In this document: positions 45,405-53,776 of the stretch, piece by piece
Position numbering within the stretch: the stretch's first letter is position 1
How the letters are laid out: every line of letters begins with the position of its first letter
Origin: Fusibacter sp963666805
Lineage (GTDB): Bacteria > Bacillota > Clostridia > Peptostreptococcales > Acidaminobacteraceae
Reading direction: 5' to 3'
Length of the DNA stretch: 64,000 nucleotides
Assembly: GCA_963666805.2 (NCBI GenBank)
Contig: CAXXWR010000007.1
Span: forward strand, 868,001 to 932,000
The notes under the pieces: generated by a model
Seen by the model: the letters and a program-made list of their open reading frames with translations, nothing else
Database searches by the model: none
Told to the model about the DNA's origin: nothing
Program-made: the position numbers and the translations under genes

Positions 45405-46347
45405 TGAAAACACCTCCTTTTAAGGTGAGGTTCATGGTATGGTCACTCCCCTTAAACTCATGGGTTACTTTTTCAGCCAACATATATGACCCTACGCTGT
45501 CCTCTCCTGTCTCAAGCATGATAAACACTGCATTTCCAGCCCTCACTTTAACATGACCAAAGGCGTTAGACATGGTCAGTGTCTTTTCTTTTTTGTTATA
45601 GTGTTTCAGAAGGTTTTGCCCTTTAGCATTGGGGTTAAGGTCATTGTCATCAAAGGTGTCTGAATACTGTAAAACACCCCATTTTTTAATATTTTCATCG
45701 TCTCCAAAAGGAATACTATCAGTGGTCTTTTCATTGTAAAGCAAGACCTTGTTGTAAGTTTCGCCATCAATCGACGACGTGTATTTATAATCTTGTGCCA
45801 AGCCTTCATCTATGAGTAGATTAAGCCGCATTGAGTCGATGTTTTTAAGGGTGATTTTGCCATAGTCATCGTAAATAACAAACAACTTTTGAGTATTGAT
45901 TAACGTTTGATTGAGTGCCTCTAAGATAATATCAATCAGTGACGTGTTCACTTTAAGACCGCCGGGTATTTTCCATTCGGTTTCTTCGATTTCCCCCAAT
46001 TTAAGACCAAACTGTCCTGCCAACTCACGTATTATTCCGCTGGCTGTTTTATTTTCAAATTTATAAGAGGTCTTGTTCTTCAAATAACGCATTTGATCAT
46101 AAGCAGTGACCGAAATTGCACTGCTTTTATCATGGTTAATGGCAAAAATAAAGCCGAAAAAGACTTGTTCATCGTCTTTCATCAGCATGACCTGATTGCC
46201 TTCTTCTATTTTAAGGACATCATCTCTTATCACTGAAAAAGTAAGCTTGCTGGGTGCCCCCTTTCGGTTTGTTTCCCATTTAACATCCCCTTTGACGACC
46301 GCCTGGTAGAGGTTCTCTCCATTTTGAATATAGATTTCTATCATCAT
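45397..46347 (-). CDS. XkdQ-like hub protein (gpD family)
   Basis: A 316-residue hub protein with DDEQVFFGFIFAINHDKSSA and SDTFDDNDLNPNAKGQNLL, similar to late control protein D. It forms the central hub between tube and spike. Two adjacent ATGs after AGGAGG could serve as start. Confidence 0.88.
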   Translation of the reverse strand: MMIEIYIQNGENLYQAVVKGDVKWETNRKGAPSKLTFSVIRDDVLKIEEGNQVMLMKDDEQVFFGFIFAINHDKSSAISVTAYDQMRYLKNKTSYKFENKTASGIIRELAGQFGLKLGEIEETEWKIPGGLKVNTSLIDIILEALNQTLINTQKLFVIYDDYGKITLKNIDSMRLNLLIDEGLAQDYKYTSSIDGETYNKVLLYNEKTTDSIPFGDDENIKKWGVLQYSDTFDDNDLNPNAKGQNLLKHYNKKEKTLTMSNAFGHVKVRAGNAVFIMLETGEDSVGSYMLAEKVTHEFKGSDHTMNLTLKGGVFSA

Positions 46348-46354
46348 TAGCCTC

Positions 46355-47041
46355 CTATCTCGGTATCGTAAGGACTTGCCCTACTTGTATGACGTTAGGA
46401 TTTTTAATATGATTTTCCTCAGCGATTTTAGGGTACTTTGACCCATTGCCCAGATATTTTTTGGCAATATTCCAAAGTGTATCTCCTGATTTAACAGTGT
46501 AAGTGACATTTTCCGGTGCTGATTCAGCAGGCCGAGTCTCTTCAATCGTTGCAGAGACTTCTTTTGTCGTTTCTGTCTCTGTCGTTTGAGAAGGGACATC
46601 AAAAGAAACGATTTTAGCCTTATAAGGGATATACTGCTTTAGGTTAAACGTCACGTTAAGCGCATTCCCTTCTTTAGCATTTTCTTCGATTTTGTAGTCT
46701 TCGAGCGACACGGTCATGTTCGTATCAAAAAGGTACTTGCCAGAGGGCATCACTCTCGAACAAATAAACTGAAAGGATTTTTGACCTTGTTTCAGCTTTT
46801 CAAAATGATCAAGATAGACATGAGGTTCTTGAAACTGATTATCCGGATACTGAGCAAAGGGGTATTTCACATAAGGAATCATGGCAGTAAAGCTGATCTC
46901 TGTTAATCCCGCTGTCTTGAGCTCATTAAACTCAGCATCGTTGATCAGCGATATGGTTTTATTTTTATTTTTGATTTTCATTTGAATTTTAGAAGGGGTT
47001 ACCGGTAAAGGTAACCCATCCATATAAACGATATAAGCCAT
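46355..47041 (-). CDS. XkdP-like LysM protein
   Basis: A 228-residue protein. The N-terminal part (1-140) is the tail-hub adaptor; the C-terminal LysM domain begins YTVKSGDTLWNIAKKYLGNG and ends NVIQVGQVLTIPR. LysM may hold peptidoglycan during injection. Coupled to the tape-measure stop. Confidence 0.92.
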   Translation of the reverse strand: MAYIVYMDGLPLPVTPSKIQMKIKNKNKTISLINDAEFNELKTAGLTEISFTAMIPYVKYPFAQYPDNQFQEPHVYLDHFEKLKQGQKSFQFICSRVMPSGKYLFDTNMTVSLEDYKIEENAKEGNALNVTFNLKQYIPYKAKIVSFDVPSQTTETETTKEVSATIEETRPAESAPENVTYTVKSGDTLWNIAKKYLGNGSKYPKIAEENHIKNPNVIQVGQVLTIPR

Positions 47042-49179
47042 TAATAACTGTACACTCCTTCCGCTGAATTTTGCATTGCTTCGTAAAGTTTTTCTTCAAG
47101 TTTGTTAACAACGCCATCAATGTCCATTTCTGAATCGATTTTGTTGTGATTGTTCATTTCTATTTTGATTTCTGACATGTTGAATCGGCTAAGCGCACTT
47201 TGGTCAGCGACACTTCTTAAACTGTCCATGTCCTCTGTTGTGCTTTCCATCGTGTTGGCTTGACTTGCCATACTGGCTGCACCGCCATATCCTGAATCAC
47301 CTGCGAGATTGCCTTCAGAACCTGCTATGTCGGCATTTTTGAGCAGTTCACTATATTGGTCACTATTAAATGTGTCATCTGTCTGCTCTTTAAGATTAGC
47401 ACCTATGTCATAGCCTTTGGAATAAGCTTCTCCATAATCAAACCGATCCATTGAAACGCCAAAATCATCGAGTATGCCATTGATGTCAAGTTCTGATACT
47501 TTTTCTTCATAACTGCCATTTCCATACTCTTTAACAGCTGTTTCAGCCATGACTTTAAGGTCACCACGCCAATTTTTAATAGTGCCTGCTAGGTCTGAAC
47601 CAAATATAAAGTCCATCCCACTGGCTATTTTTTCAAGGACGCCCAAGACATTGTCCGCTAAATCTGCAAACAAGTTAATCACCGATGCAATAGGATCGTT
47701 GAACAGATTTCCAAAGAAGTTGGCAAATGCCACAAATTTGTTAATCATGTATTCGATAACCCCTATAACGATTTGTAAGAGTCCCATAAAGACATTGCCA
47801 ATAAATGCCCCCACGGTTCCAATAACACCTGCAATCACCCCAGTGGCACTGATTGATTGTCCTGTCAGTTTATTAATCACGGCAATGACCGCATAAAATA
47901 GGGCAATCACTGCAATAATAATCCCTATAATCCAAGTTATTGGCGAAGCTAATAAAGCTTTGTTAAAGCCCTCAGTCGCCAACGTGAGTCCTCCTGTTAC
48001 GATCCCTTGAATCGCTGCCACCGCCGAAAATAACTTAGACGCGATTGTAAACGCCCCTATGGCTATAGCAAGTCCCCAAAAGAGTGGTTCTATAATCGAC
48101 CAATTATCATAAATCGTCGTCGATAAGGCAGATACCGCCTCAAGTAGAGGAGCAATCCCCTGTATAAGTGAATCCATCGCCATGGTTTTAACGTCTGCAA
48201 ATGTCGCTGGCACTTGTCCAAAACGCTCATTGGTTTCATCTGCCGCTGATAACATGGCATCTCTTATAACGGCTGATGTAATCAGCCCCTTAGATGCCAA
48301 TGCTTCTAAATTGTCTGCCCCTTCTACCCCCATTGCCTGCATGTAAGACTGGATATTGTCTACAATAGGTGCTGCATCCGTCATCAAAGTGGCTAAACCG
48401 CCACTATCTAGTGATCCTGATGCCATCGCCGACTCAATCGCTGATACCGCTGCACTCGGATCTTCTCCAGTAATCGCCGCGCTCTTATAAAGTTGGTCAG
48501 TAAAAGCTAATACGCCATTATCGCCTCCTAAGACGCCACCATCCACCTTATCTAGTGAAGCCATCGTTGCAGCAATCTCGTCAAAAGACGCATGACTCTC
48601 CCTCGCCGTTTGAGTGATATTGGCTCTGAGTTGTTCTACTGTATTGTTATCATCGACTACAAAGCTGAGTTTAGTTTGATTCTGTCCAAATTGATCAGAC
48701 ATATCCATTACCTTTTCAGCTCCTGACACCACTGCTGATCCAAGTTCTTTAGCCAATTTTTTCGCTTGTTCTACGCTGTCTTCTAATTGATCATTGACTT
48801 TTTCTTCTGCAGCCCCCAAATTAATAACCATCTTTTCAACGGCTTGAGTCCTTTTATTCATATTCTCTATATGAGAGGTTGCCTCTGTTAAACTTGAGCT
48901 CATTTCAGTTCCTAGCATTCCTACAGCTGTACTCGTACTTGAAAACGCTTTATTGGATGCCTGCCCAATCCTATCCATATTCCCTATAATATTCTGAGTC
49001 GCACCACCTGCTGCCATAAGCGTTTCGTTATAACGTTTGATTGAGGTATTTGAAAAAGCTTTTCTTGATGACGCTGCTATATTGGTCACTTTTTCATAGG
49101 TTATAGTCATACCTTTATTGACTTTTGAAAGCATTTCCAACGTTTGGGGATTGGCTAAAAACATATCCATTGTTGCCAT
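47041..49179 (-). CDS. Tape measure protein
   Basis: A 712-residue protein. The tape-measure domain is at about 140-330 (MSDQFGQNQTKLSFVV; ALASKGLITSAVIRDAML). Hydrophobic helices fill 340-500 (ASPITWIIGIIIAVIALFYA). At about 0.15 nm per residue the tail would be near 107 nm long, in the range of R-type bacteriocins. AGGAGG before the ATG. Confidence 0.92.
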   Translation of the reverse strand: MATMDMFLANPQTLEMLSKVNKGMTITYEKVTNIAASSRKAFSNTSIKRYNETLMAAGGATQNIIGNMDRIGQASNKAFSSTSTAVGMLGTEMSSSLTEATSHIENMNKRTQAVEKMVINLGAAEEKVNDQLEDSVEQAKKLAKELGSAVVSGAEKVMDMSDQFGQNQTKLSFVVDDNNTVEQLRANITQTARESHASFDEIAATMASLDKVDGGVLGGDNGVLAFTDQLYKSAAITGEDPSAAVSAIESAMASGSLDSGGLATLMTDAAPIVDNIQSYMQAMGVEGADNLEALASKGLITSAVIRDAMLSAADETNERFGQVPATFADVKTMAMDSLIQGIAPLLEAVSALSTTIYDNWSIIEPLFWGLAIAIGAFTIASKLFSAVAAIQGIVTGGLTLATEGFNKALLASPITWIIGIIIAVIALFYAVIAVINKLTGQSISATGVIAGVIGTVGAFIGNVFMGLLQIVIGVIEYMINKFVAFANFFGNLFNDPIASVINLFADLADNVLGVLEKIASGMDFIFGSDLAGTIKNWRGDLKVMAETAVKEYGNGSYEEKVSELDINGILDDFGVSMDRFDYGEAYSKGYDIGANLKEQTDDTFNSDQYSELLKNADIAGSEGNLAGDSGYGGAASMASQANTMESTTEDMDSLRSVADQSALSRFNMSEIKIEMNNHNKIDSEMDIDGVVNKLEEKLYEAMQNSAEGVYSY

Positions 49180-49263
49180 TTATTCACCTCCTCATCATTT
49201 AAAAAGGAAAGGCGCACTTGCCTTTCCCTTTATTAAAATTTCCTCATGGCTTATTGATTAAGC

Positions 49264-49865
49264 CTATTTTTTCTTCATTTGTTTGGCATGCTTCTTCTCT
49301 TCCTCAATTTTCAGCTCAATCGCTGCCACGATAAAGGCTCGCTCGTATCTATCTAGCTTAAGAAATTCTGATGGGATGAGGTGCAACTTATGAAGGCAAT
49401 AATAAGCCATATTGGCTTCAAAATCACCTTCATTAATTAGTTTTTTGCTTGTTCAACATTGTCTTCAAAAGTCGTATCAAAGCCATTAATCACTTGAATT
49501 TTGGCTAAATAATCTGCGTACTCTCCGGGTGTTAACATGGTTTTTAAGAGTTCATCTGCTCCCATGACACCATATGAATTTTGAAGTTCTGCATCTTCAA
49601 GACTTGGAAATACAGTACAAGTCGCTGCCATTTTACCAAGGTAGAGATTGTAGTCTGTTTCTTGTGTAAATTGGTTGCGTTTTCCCGGTACTTGTACCCG
49701 TTTGGTGCATGATTTTCTAAGCTGTTCATCTTCTGTTGAAGTGAGACATCTGATTTCCCATGCAATCGGCTGACCTTTATCATCTAAAAATCGTGTTGAA
49801 GCCACATGTTTAATATTTTTTACCTTTACAGCGTTTTGAGCTAAAAATCCTGATAAGTTTCCCAT
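49264..49865 (-). CDS. Tail assembly chaperone, frameshift-extended form
   Basis: Frameshift product of about 200 residues. The zero frame ends at 49437. Its last two sense codons plus one base form the slippery heptamer A AAA AAC (minus strand, 49446-49440), directly before the TAA. A -1 shift continues in an open frame of 58 codons (LINEGDFEANMAYYCLHKLH ... RYERAFIVAAIEL ... KQMKKK) to TAG at 49264. This frame has no own ribosome site. It is the gpG/gpGT-type arrangement conserved between tube and tape-measure genes. Confidence 0.8.
49437..49865 (-). CDS. XkdN-like tail assembly chaperone, short form
   Basis: A 142-residue protein between tube and tape-measure genes, with the XkdN pattern (DKGQPIAWEIRCLTSTEDEQ; GVMGADELLKTMLTPGEYAD). 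It binds the tape measure during tail polymerisation. Normal termination at TAA 49437 yields this main product. Confidence 0.88.
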   Translation of the reverse strand: MGNLSGFLAQNAVKVKNIKHVASTRFLDDKGQPIAWEIRCLTSTEDEQLRKSCTKRVQVPGKRNQFTQETDYNLYLGKMAATCTVFPSLEDAELQNSYGVMGADELLKTMLTPGEYADYLAKIQVINGFDTTFEDNVEQAKN

Positions 49866-50034
49866 CTTTTTATCGTCCTTTCTTTTACCGCATAATTGAC
49901 TTATACCAAGCGGCTTATCCTTATGATTGATCTATTGTGTTAATCTCTCACGTTAATTAATCGTGCCCATATAACACATTCATTTCACATTTTATTGATG
50001 CTTCTATTTAAATACTTCTATTTTGAAACTTTCT

Positions 50035-50502
50035 TTACATGCCTTGAAGCATGGTAAATTCTTCTGGCATTTCAAAATCTTCAAATGTAAAGTCGATACT
50101 TTCATCTAAATACTCTGCGTCAGCATCGAATTTGGTTAAGATACCACCATCTAAGTTACAGTCTTTAAGCAAGATGGTTTGTCTACCTACTGAAGAACTT
50201 GGATCTTCGTTAGTCACTTGGATATCGAAGTAAATGTCTTCACCTGTGTTCTTGTATTGTTTAAGCATTTTTCTAAAAAGGCTGGTATTGTAATGGAAAG
50301 TTGCATTACCTGTTCCCTTCCATCCTGTCGCTTTGTTGCCCTTTCCTGTTTTGCCTAAAATAGGCACTTCTGATTTGCTTTTTTCGATTTTGGCTTCTAA
50401 GTTAATAGCTTGCATCAATTCATATCTCTTCCCTTCAATGGTTACGAAACATTTGGCTAATGCAGCACTTACACTGTCTTTTGCATTCATCATTTGGCTC
50501 AT
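50035..50502 (-). CDS. XkdM-like tail tube protein
   Basis: A 155-residue tube subunit: GKRYELMQAINLEAKIEKSK, GKTGKGNKATGWKGTGNATF and DFTFEDFEMPEEF are diagnostic of XkdM. Follows the sheath by 19 nt, as in PBSX. The 170-nt gap that follows holds no gene. Confidence 0.93.
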   Translation of the reverse strand: MSQMMNAKDSVSAALAKCFVTIEGKRYELMQAINLEAKIEKSKSEVPILGKTGKGNKATGWKGTGNATFHYNTSLFRKMLKQYKNTGEDIYFDIQVTNEDPSSSVGRQTILLKDCNLDGGILTKFDADAEYLDESIDFTFEDFEMPEEFTMLQGM

Positions 50503-50521
50503 ATTCTTTCACGCTCCTTTT

Positions 50522-51838
50522 CTATTTCACAATAACTGTCATATAAAGTTGAGTCATGGCACTGATTGGTGTCACTTCATCTGTAATCACAACTGATTTC
50601 TTTGTTTCACCTGCAGATACAACGACTTTTTCTGGATCAAAGGCTTCAATCGCTCTCATGCCTTCAAGTGTTTGATGGTGTTTTACAATATCATTCCATA
50701 AGCTGATTCTGCCATCTGCATCATTAGGCACGTTCCCCATGTATTTTTCACTGAAAATAATGGCGATGTCATTTGCGATTTGGTCGAGAATTCTAATGGT
50801 TTGATTGCTTGAAAAGTCAGCTGTTTTTTCATCTGAAACAGTGACAAATGTGTTGATATCTTCAAGCACACGTACTTCATCCCCTACTTTGTGGAAAATC
50901 AATTGACCTGATTCTAAGGCTGATTCAAGCTCTGCTTGTTTGTAATGGGTATCCACGTTGAATTCACCTGTGTAAGGTTTGTTGGTTAAGCTCGTGTTAA
51001 TGGCAATACTAGAAAGAGCACCTGCTGTCCAATAAATGAGAGCTGATGGATCATAAGCGGTGTCTTTAACGCTATTTTCAAGAGAGATAACGCCTTCATA
51101 ATCTGCTGAAGCATTTTGATAAACAAGCGTTTGGAATTTAACGCCCATATCTTCTCTTAAACGTTTGGTATAAGCGATAAATAAGTCTGTAATATCGCTA
51201 GACGTTGCTAAGCAGCCCAATACGTTGAAAGTTTCATTTTCAAAAGCATCTAATGCCGCTTGGTAATTTGCACCTGTAAGGGCTGAACCGTTAGTTCCAC
51301 CTGTTAAGGCAAGACCTGCTGTTTCTGTGATTTCACTTGCAGGCTTCCAAGTTACAAAGTCATTGTCTACTAAATGACTTGTTTCTGGTAAAACGGTTTG
51401 CTTATCAACAAGTTTTCCTTCTAAAACAGTTGAAACATCTACCTTTGTCGCATCATCTACATTGGCTTCTACGACGATTGATAAATCGTTACCTCTAACA
51501 CCCTTGTATTTTGCAGTACATAATGTGTTTGAAGCGACTGCCCCACCTTCCATTAATTTATAAAAATGAGCCACTTTAACGTTTTGAAATAAGTCTCTTA
51601 AGCCTTTCATCTTGTCATGTGCTCTGGGGTAACCAAAATGTTTTAATGTCTCTTCATTAAATTCATCTGCAGTTACTGTAAAAACCTCTCCGTCTAAGCC
51701 CCAGTCAAGTGCCACTGGTAATGCTACAATTCCTCGATCTGATAAAATACTTGCTGCTTTTCCTACATTAATAAAATTGATATAAGCTCCTGGTAAAACT
51801 TTATTTTGTTTTACAAAACTTCCGCCACCTAATGCCAT
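50522..51838 (-). CDS. XkdK-like contractile tail sheath protein
   Basis: A 438-residue sheath subunit, beginning MALGGGSFVKQNKVLPGAYI (the usual XkdK start) with the conserved RVLEDINTFVTVSDEKTADF and the C-terminal handshake region. Its presence makes the particle contractile (R-type). Starts 1 nt after the small protein upstream. Confidence 0.95.
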   Translation of the reverse strand: MALGGGSFVKQNKVLPGAYINFINVGKAASILSDRGIVALPVALDWGLDGEVFTVTADEFNEETLKHFGYPRAHDKMKGLRDLFQNVKVAHFYKLMEGGAVASNTLCTAKYKGVRGNDLSIVVEANVDDATKVDVSTVLEGKLVDKQTVLPETSHLVDNDFVTWKPASEITETAGLALTGGTNGSALTGANYQAALDAFENETFNVLGCLATSSDITDLFIAYTKRLREDMGVKFQTLVYQNASADYEGVISLENSVKDTAYDPSALIYWTAGALSSIAINTSLTNKPYTGEFNVDTHYKQAELESALESGQLIFHKVGDEVRVLEDINTFVTVSDEKTADFSSNQTIRILDQIANDIAIIFSEKYMGNVPNDADGRISLWNDIVKHHQTLEGMRAIEAFDPEKVVVSAGETKKSVVITDEVTPISAMTQLYMTVIVK

Positions 51839-51839
51839 A

Positions 51840-52013
51840 TTATTTCACCTTCCCTTTCAAAAATGTGTCGATTGCTTGATCGACATCTTGTCTTGTGTAC
51901 AATTGATTTTCTCCTAAAACGACAGCCAAAATGTCTCTGCTCTCTTTGTATTTTTTTGATTTCAATAGCTGACTTTTACAATACTGTGCGTTTTTTAAAC
52001 TTGCTTTTGCCAC
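51840..52013 (-). CDS. Small protein before the sheath gene, 57 aa
   Basis: GTG at 52013 with GGGG at 9 nt; ends TAA at 51840. Product VAKASLKNAQYCKSQLLKSK ... QLYTRQDVDQAIDTFLKGKV. Small helical proteins of this size occur before XkdK genes in clostridial prophages. Function unknown; too short for many callers. Confidence 0.75.
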   Translation of the reverse strand: MAKASLKNAQYCKSQLLKSKKYKESRDILAVVLGENQLYTRQDVDQAIDTFLKGKVK

Positions 52014-52019
52014 GTGTTA

Positions 52020-52448
52020 TCACCCCTTTACTGATGTTTGATGTTCCAATGATTCAATTGGATCCACTGGGTCTATCACTTTTCTCATATATAAGTCATA
52101 ATGAATGTCAAAGTGCATTTCATCCTCAATTAGGGTGTATTTCATTTGTGAACCCTTCAGCAAATCACCACCAGTCACTGTCACTTCACCCAGCACATCG
52201 AAAAGCTCAGAAGCTATCTGATAAAGGTTCAAGCGATTGCCCCTTTCAAGTGGGTGATAAGTGATATTAAACTGATGTGCCCTTAAAAACCTTGCGCCAA
52301 GTGCTGGACTTTGCGATACTTCTTGAACGTCTATTAAAAAGTAATCTTTCTCTGCCGTTATAAGCTCTTTATCTGTAAAGATATTCGCCGTTGATCCATA
52401 CTTGGCTTCAAGTTTGTCTTCAAGTGCTTTTATGATGTCTAAGACCAT
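52020..52448 (-). CDS. Tail terminator-type protein (DUF6838-like)
   Basis: The ATG at 52448 (142 residues) has AAAGGAGG 4 nt upstream. MVLDIIKALEDKLEAKYG, NITYHPLERGNRLNLYQIAS and KYTLIEDEMHFDIHYDLYM match the phage tail terminator group. It would cap the tail's upper end and stop growth, useful for a headless particle. First structural gene of the operon. Confidence 0.82.
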   Translation of the reverse strand: MVLDIIKALEDKLEAKYGSTANIFTDKELITAEKDYFLIDVQEVSQSPALGARFLRAHQFNITYHPLERGNRLNLYQIASELFDVLGEVTVTGGDLLKGSQMKYTLIEDEMHFDIHYDLYMRKVIDPVDPIESLEHQTSVKG

Positions 52449-52735
52449 GATGCCTCCTTTCTCTTGCTTTTTTAAAAACAAGTTAATGTCTTTTGACTTA
52501 TCTTGTCATGAGCGTCAGCAAGACCCTTTATCAAAAAAGTGTTATCCATCGTACGCTTTTTTGCATTAAAAAAGAACCTATTCACATTTCTTCAATAGAT
52601 TCTTAAATGCCATTATTATTTAATCGCCTTGTGATAACGCCTTAATGACTAATGGTCTTTTACATGTCTTGACTCGCCCCTCTTTTTTATCCTCAGCGGA
52701 CCACTTTGGGTGTCAATCACATTCATGCTTTTTCT

Positions 52736-52777
52736 CTAATACCATATTATCAGATAAGGAGTGGACATTTTAGGACA
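52736..52777 (-). promoter_or_regulatory. Late element copy 1
   Basis: Minus strand TGTCCTAAAATGTCC, then 21 nt, TATTAG; 42 nt in all. It lies downstream of the terminator at 52793-52845 and about 290 nt before the first tail gene. Confidence 0.65.
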
Positions 52778-52792
52778 CGATTCTTTTGGCAA

Positions 52793-52845
52793 TAAAAAAG
52801 GCGACCAACCTAAAGAAACTTTAATCTTTCTCTAGGGTGTCACCT
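52793..52845 (-). terminator. Terminator within the late leader
   Basis: GGTGACACCCTA pairs with TAGGTTGGTCGCC (G-U pairs and one bulge) and TTTTTTATT follows on the minus strand. It lies between late elements 2 and 1, so transcripts from elements 2 and 3 would meet it before the tail genes. Confidence 0.75.
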
Positions 52846-52880
52846 CTATTTATTCAAAAGTGGGTCATTCGTCATCTTGC

Positions 52881-52922
52881 CTAATATCATATTAACACAT
52901 GTTACTAGGACATTTAAGGACA
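52881..52922 (-). promoter_or_regulatory. Late element copy 2
   Basis: Minus strand TGTCCTTAAATGTCC, 21 nt, TATTAG, again 42 nt. TATGAT upstream of TATTAG could serve as a -10. Confidence 0.65.
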
Positions 52923-52945
52923 TGATCTCTTGTTGTGATGATTCG

Positions 52946-53001
52946 TCCTTCATTTGAATTCATCTATTTTGAATCCTTCATTTTGAGTCATCCATTTTGA
53001 C
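52946..53001. repeat. Four 14-bp tandem repeats (iterons)
   Basis: Units on the plus strand: TCCTTCATTTGAAT, TCATCTATTTTGAA, TCCTTCATTTTGAG, TCATCCATTTTGAC. Head-to-tail with no gaps, between late elements 3 and 2. Likely a protein-binding array. The gap 52449-53034 holds no supported gene. Confidence 0.7.
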
Positions 53002-53042
53002 TAATACCATCATATCACCTTTTGATAGGACATTTTAGGACA
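53001..53042 (-). promoter_or_regulatory. Late element copy 3
   Basis: Minus strand TGTCCTAAAATGTCC, 21 nt, TATTAG; 42 nt. It begins inside the last codons of the activator gene (stop at 53035). Confidence 0.65.
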
Positions 53043-53463
53043 AGCGATTAAAATCAATTAAAGCCTCCTTATGTAATCGGGTAATATGTCTCGTACTGTA
53101 CATCATTTCTTCTGCAATTTCTTCGATTGTCTTATAATTAAGATATTTTAGCGTCAATAAAAGCCTATAGTCATCATTCTCAAGACTGTCGACTTCTTTT
53201 ATTACTTGTCGCTTTAAATCAACCAACTGGTCTATATCGTCATTGATTTCATATTCAAGATCCACAATCTTGACAATAATGTCACCAATGTCTTTGTGTC
53301 CTGACGTCTGAACGTTGGTATAACTGATTTGTTTTGTTACTCTTGTCGCCATTTGTTTTAACTGGTCAAGCTGTTCGCATTTGGCATCTATCATTTTGTC
53401 AATTCTTCTCACCTTACCTAGGTATTCTTTTGCACATTCTACTTTTTCTTTCAATCCATTCAT
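53035..53463 (-). CDS. DUF1492 / sigma-region-4-like late activator
   Basis: A 142-residue protein: helical N-terminal two thirds and a C-terminal HTH LKYLNYKTIEEIAEEMMYST then RHITRLHKEAL, like sigma-70 region 4. DUF1492/ArpU/Xpf-type proteins switch on late phage genes; in PBSX the Xpf factor does this for the tail operon. It is transcribed divergently from the repressor and followed by the three late elements, its likely targets. Confidence 0.85.
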   Translation of the reverse strand: MNGLKEKVECAKEYLGKVRRIDKMIDAKCEQLDQLKQMATRVTKQISYTNVQTSGHKDIGDIIVKIVDLEYEINDDIDQLVDLKRQVIKEVDSLENDDYRLLLTLKYLNYKTIEEIAEEMMYSTRHITRLHKEALIDFNRLS

Positions 53464-53520
53464 CTCCTCGGATACCTAACCTCATTTACATTTATTATTA
53501 CATGACAAACTAAAATGACC

Positions 53521-53542
53521 GCTGTCGCATTTATGCGACAGC
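53521..53542. promoter_or_regulatory. Repressor operator 1
   Basis: Perfect inverted repeat with 10-bp arms GCTGTCGCAT and ATGCGACAGC around TT. It lies about 60 nt upstream of the activator ATG, near its promoter. Confidence 0.8.
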
Positions 53543-53647
53543 TCGCTAAAAAAAATATCGCTCTCTAATGGCGAGTTAGATTTGAGCCTGCCTAAGCATG
53601 ATTTTATTAGCTATTCCTTGTATCTGACGGTACTTTTATTATATCTT

Positions 53648-53666
53648 ATTGACCCTATAAGTCAAT
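53648..53666. promoter_or_regulatory. Additional inverted repeat in the control region
   Basis: ATTGAC and GTCAAT around 7 nt. Unlike the two operators in sequence; possible site for another factor. Confidence 0.3.
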
Positions 53667-53715
53667 CCATATTGTGTAAATAAATGCCTTGACAAAGGGG
53701 CTATCTTTAGAAAAT

Positions 53716-53731
53716 GTTGCATTTATGCGAC
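53716..53731. promoter_or_regulatory. Repressor operator 2
   Basis: GTTGCATTTATGCGAC, 15 of 16 bases identical to the core of operator 1. It covers the -35 region of the repressor's own promoter, which fits autoregulation. Confidence 0.8.
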
Positions 53732-53745
53732 TTATGGGTTACAAT
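53718..53745 (+). promoter_or_regulatory. Promoter of the tailocin repressor
   Basis: TTGCAT, 16-nt spacer, TACAAT, about 32 nt before the ATG at 53777; the -35 lies inside operator 2. Confidence 0.6.
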
Positions 53746-53776
53746 AAATTTATGAAAAGAAAGGTGGACTCTTAAA

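Noticed and set aside
49264..49439. Truncated pseudogene downstream of the chaperone
   Set aside because: It is the -1 extension reached at a slippery heptamer, typical of this position.
52490..52565. 25-codon frame MDNTFLIKGLAD... before the tail terminator gene
   Set aside because: No ribosome site and no family resemblance.
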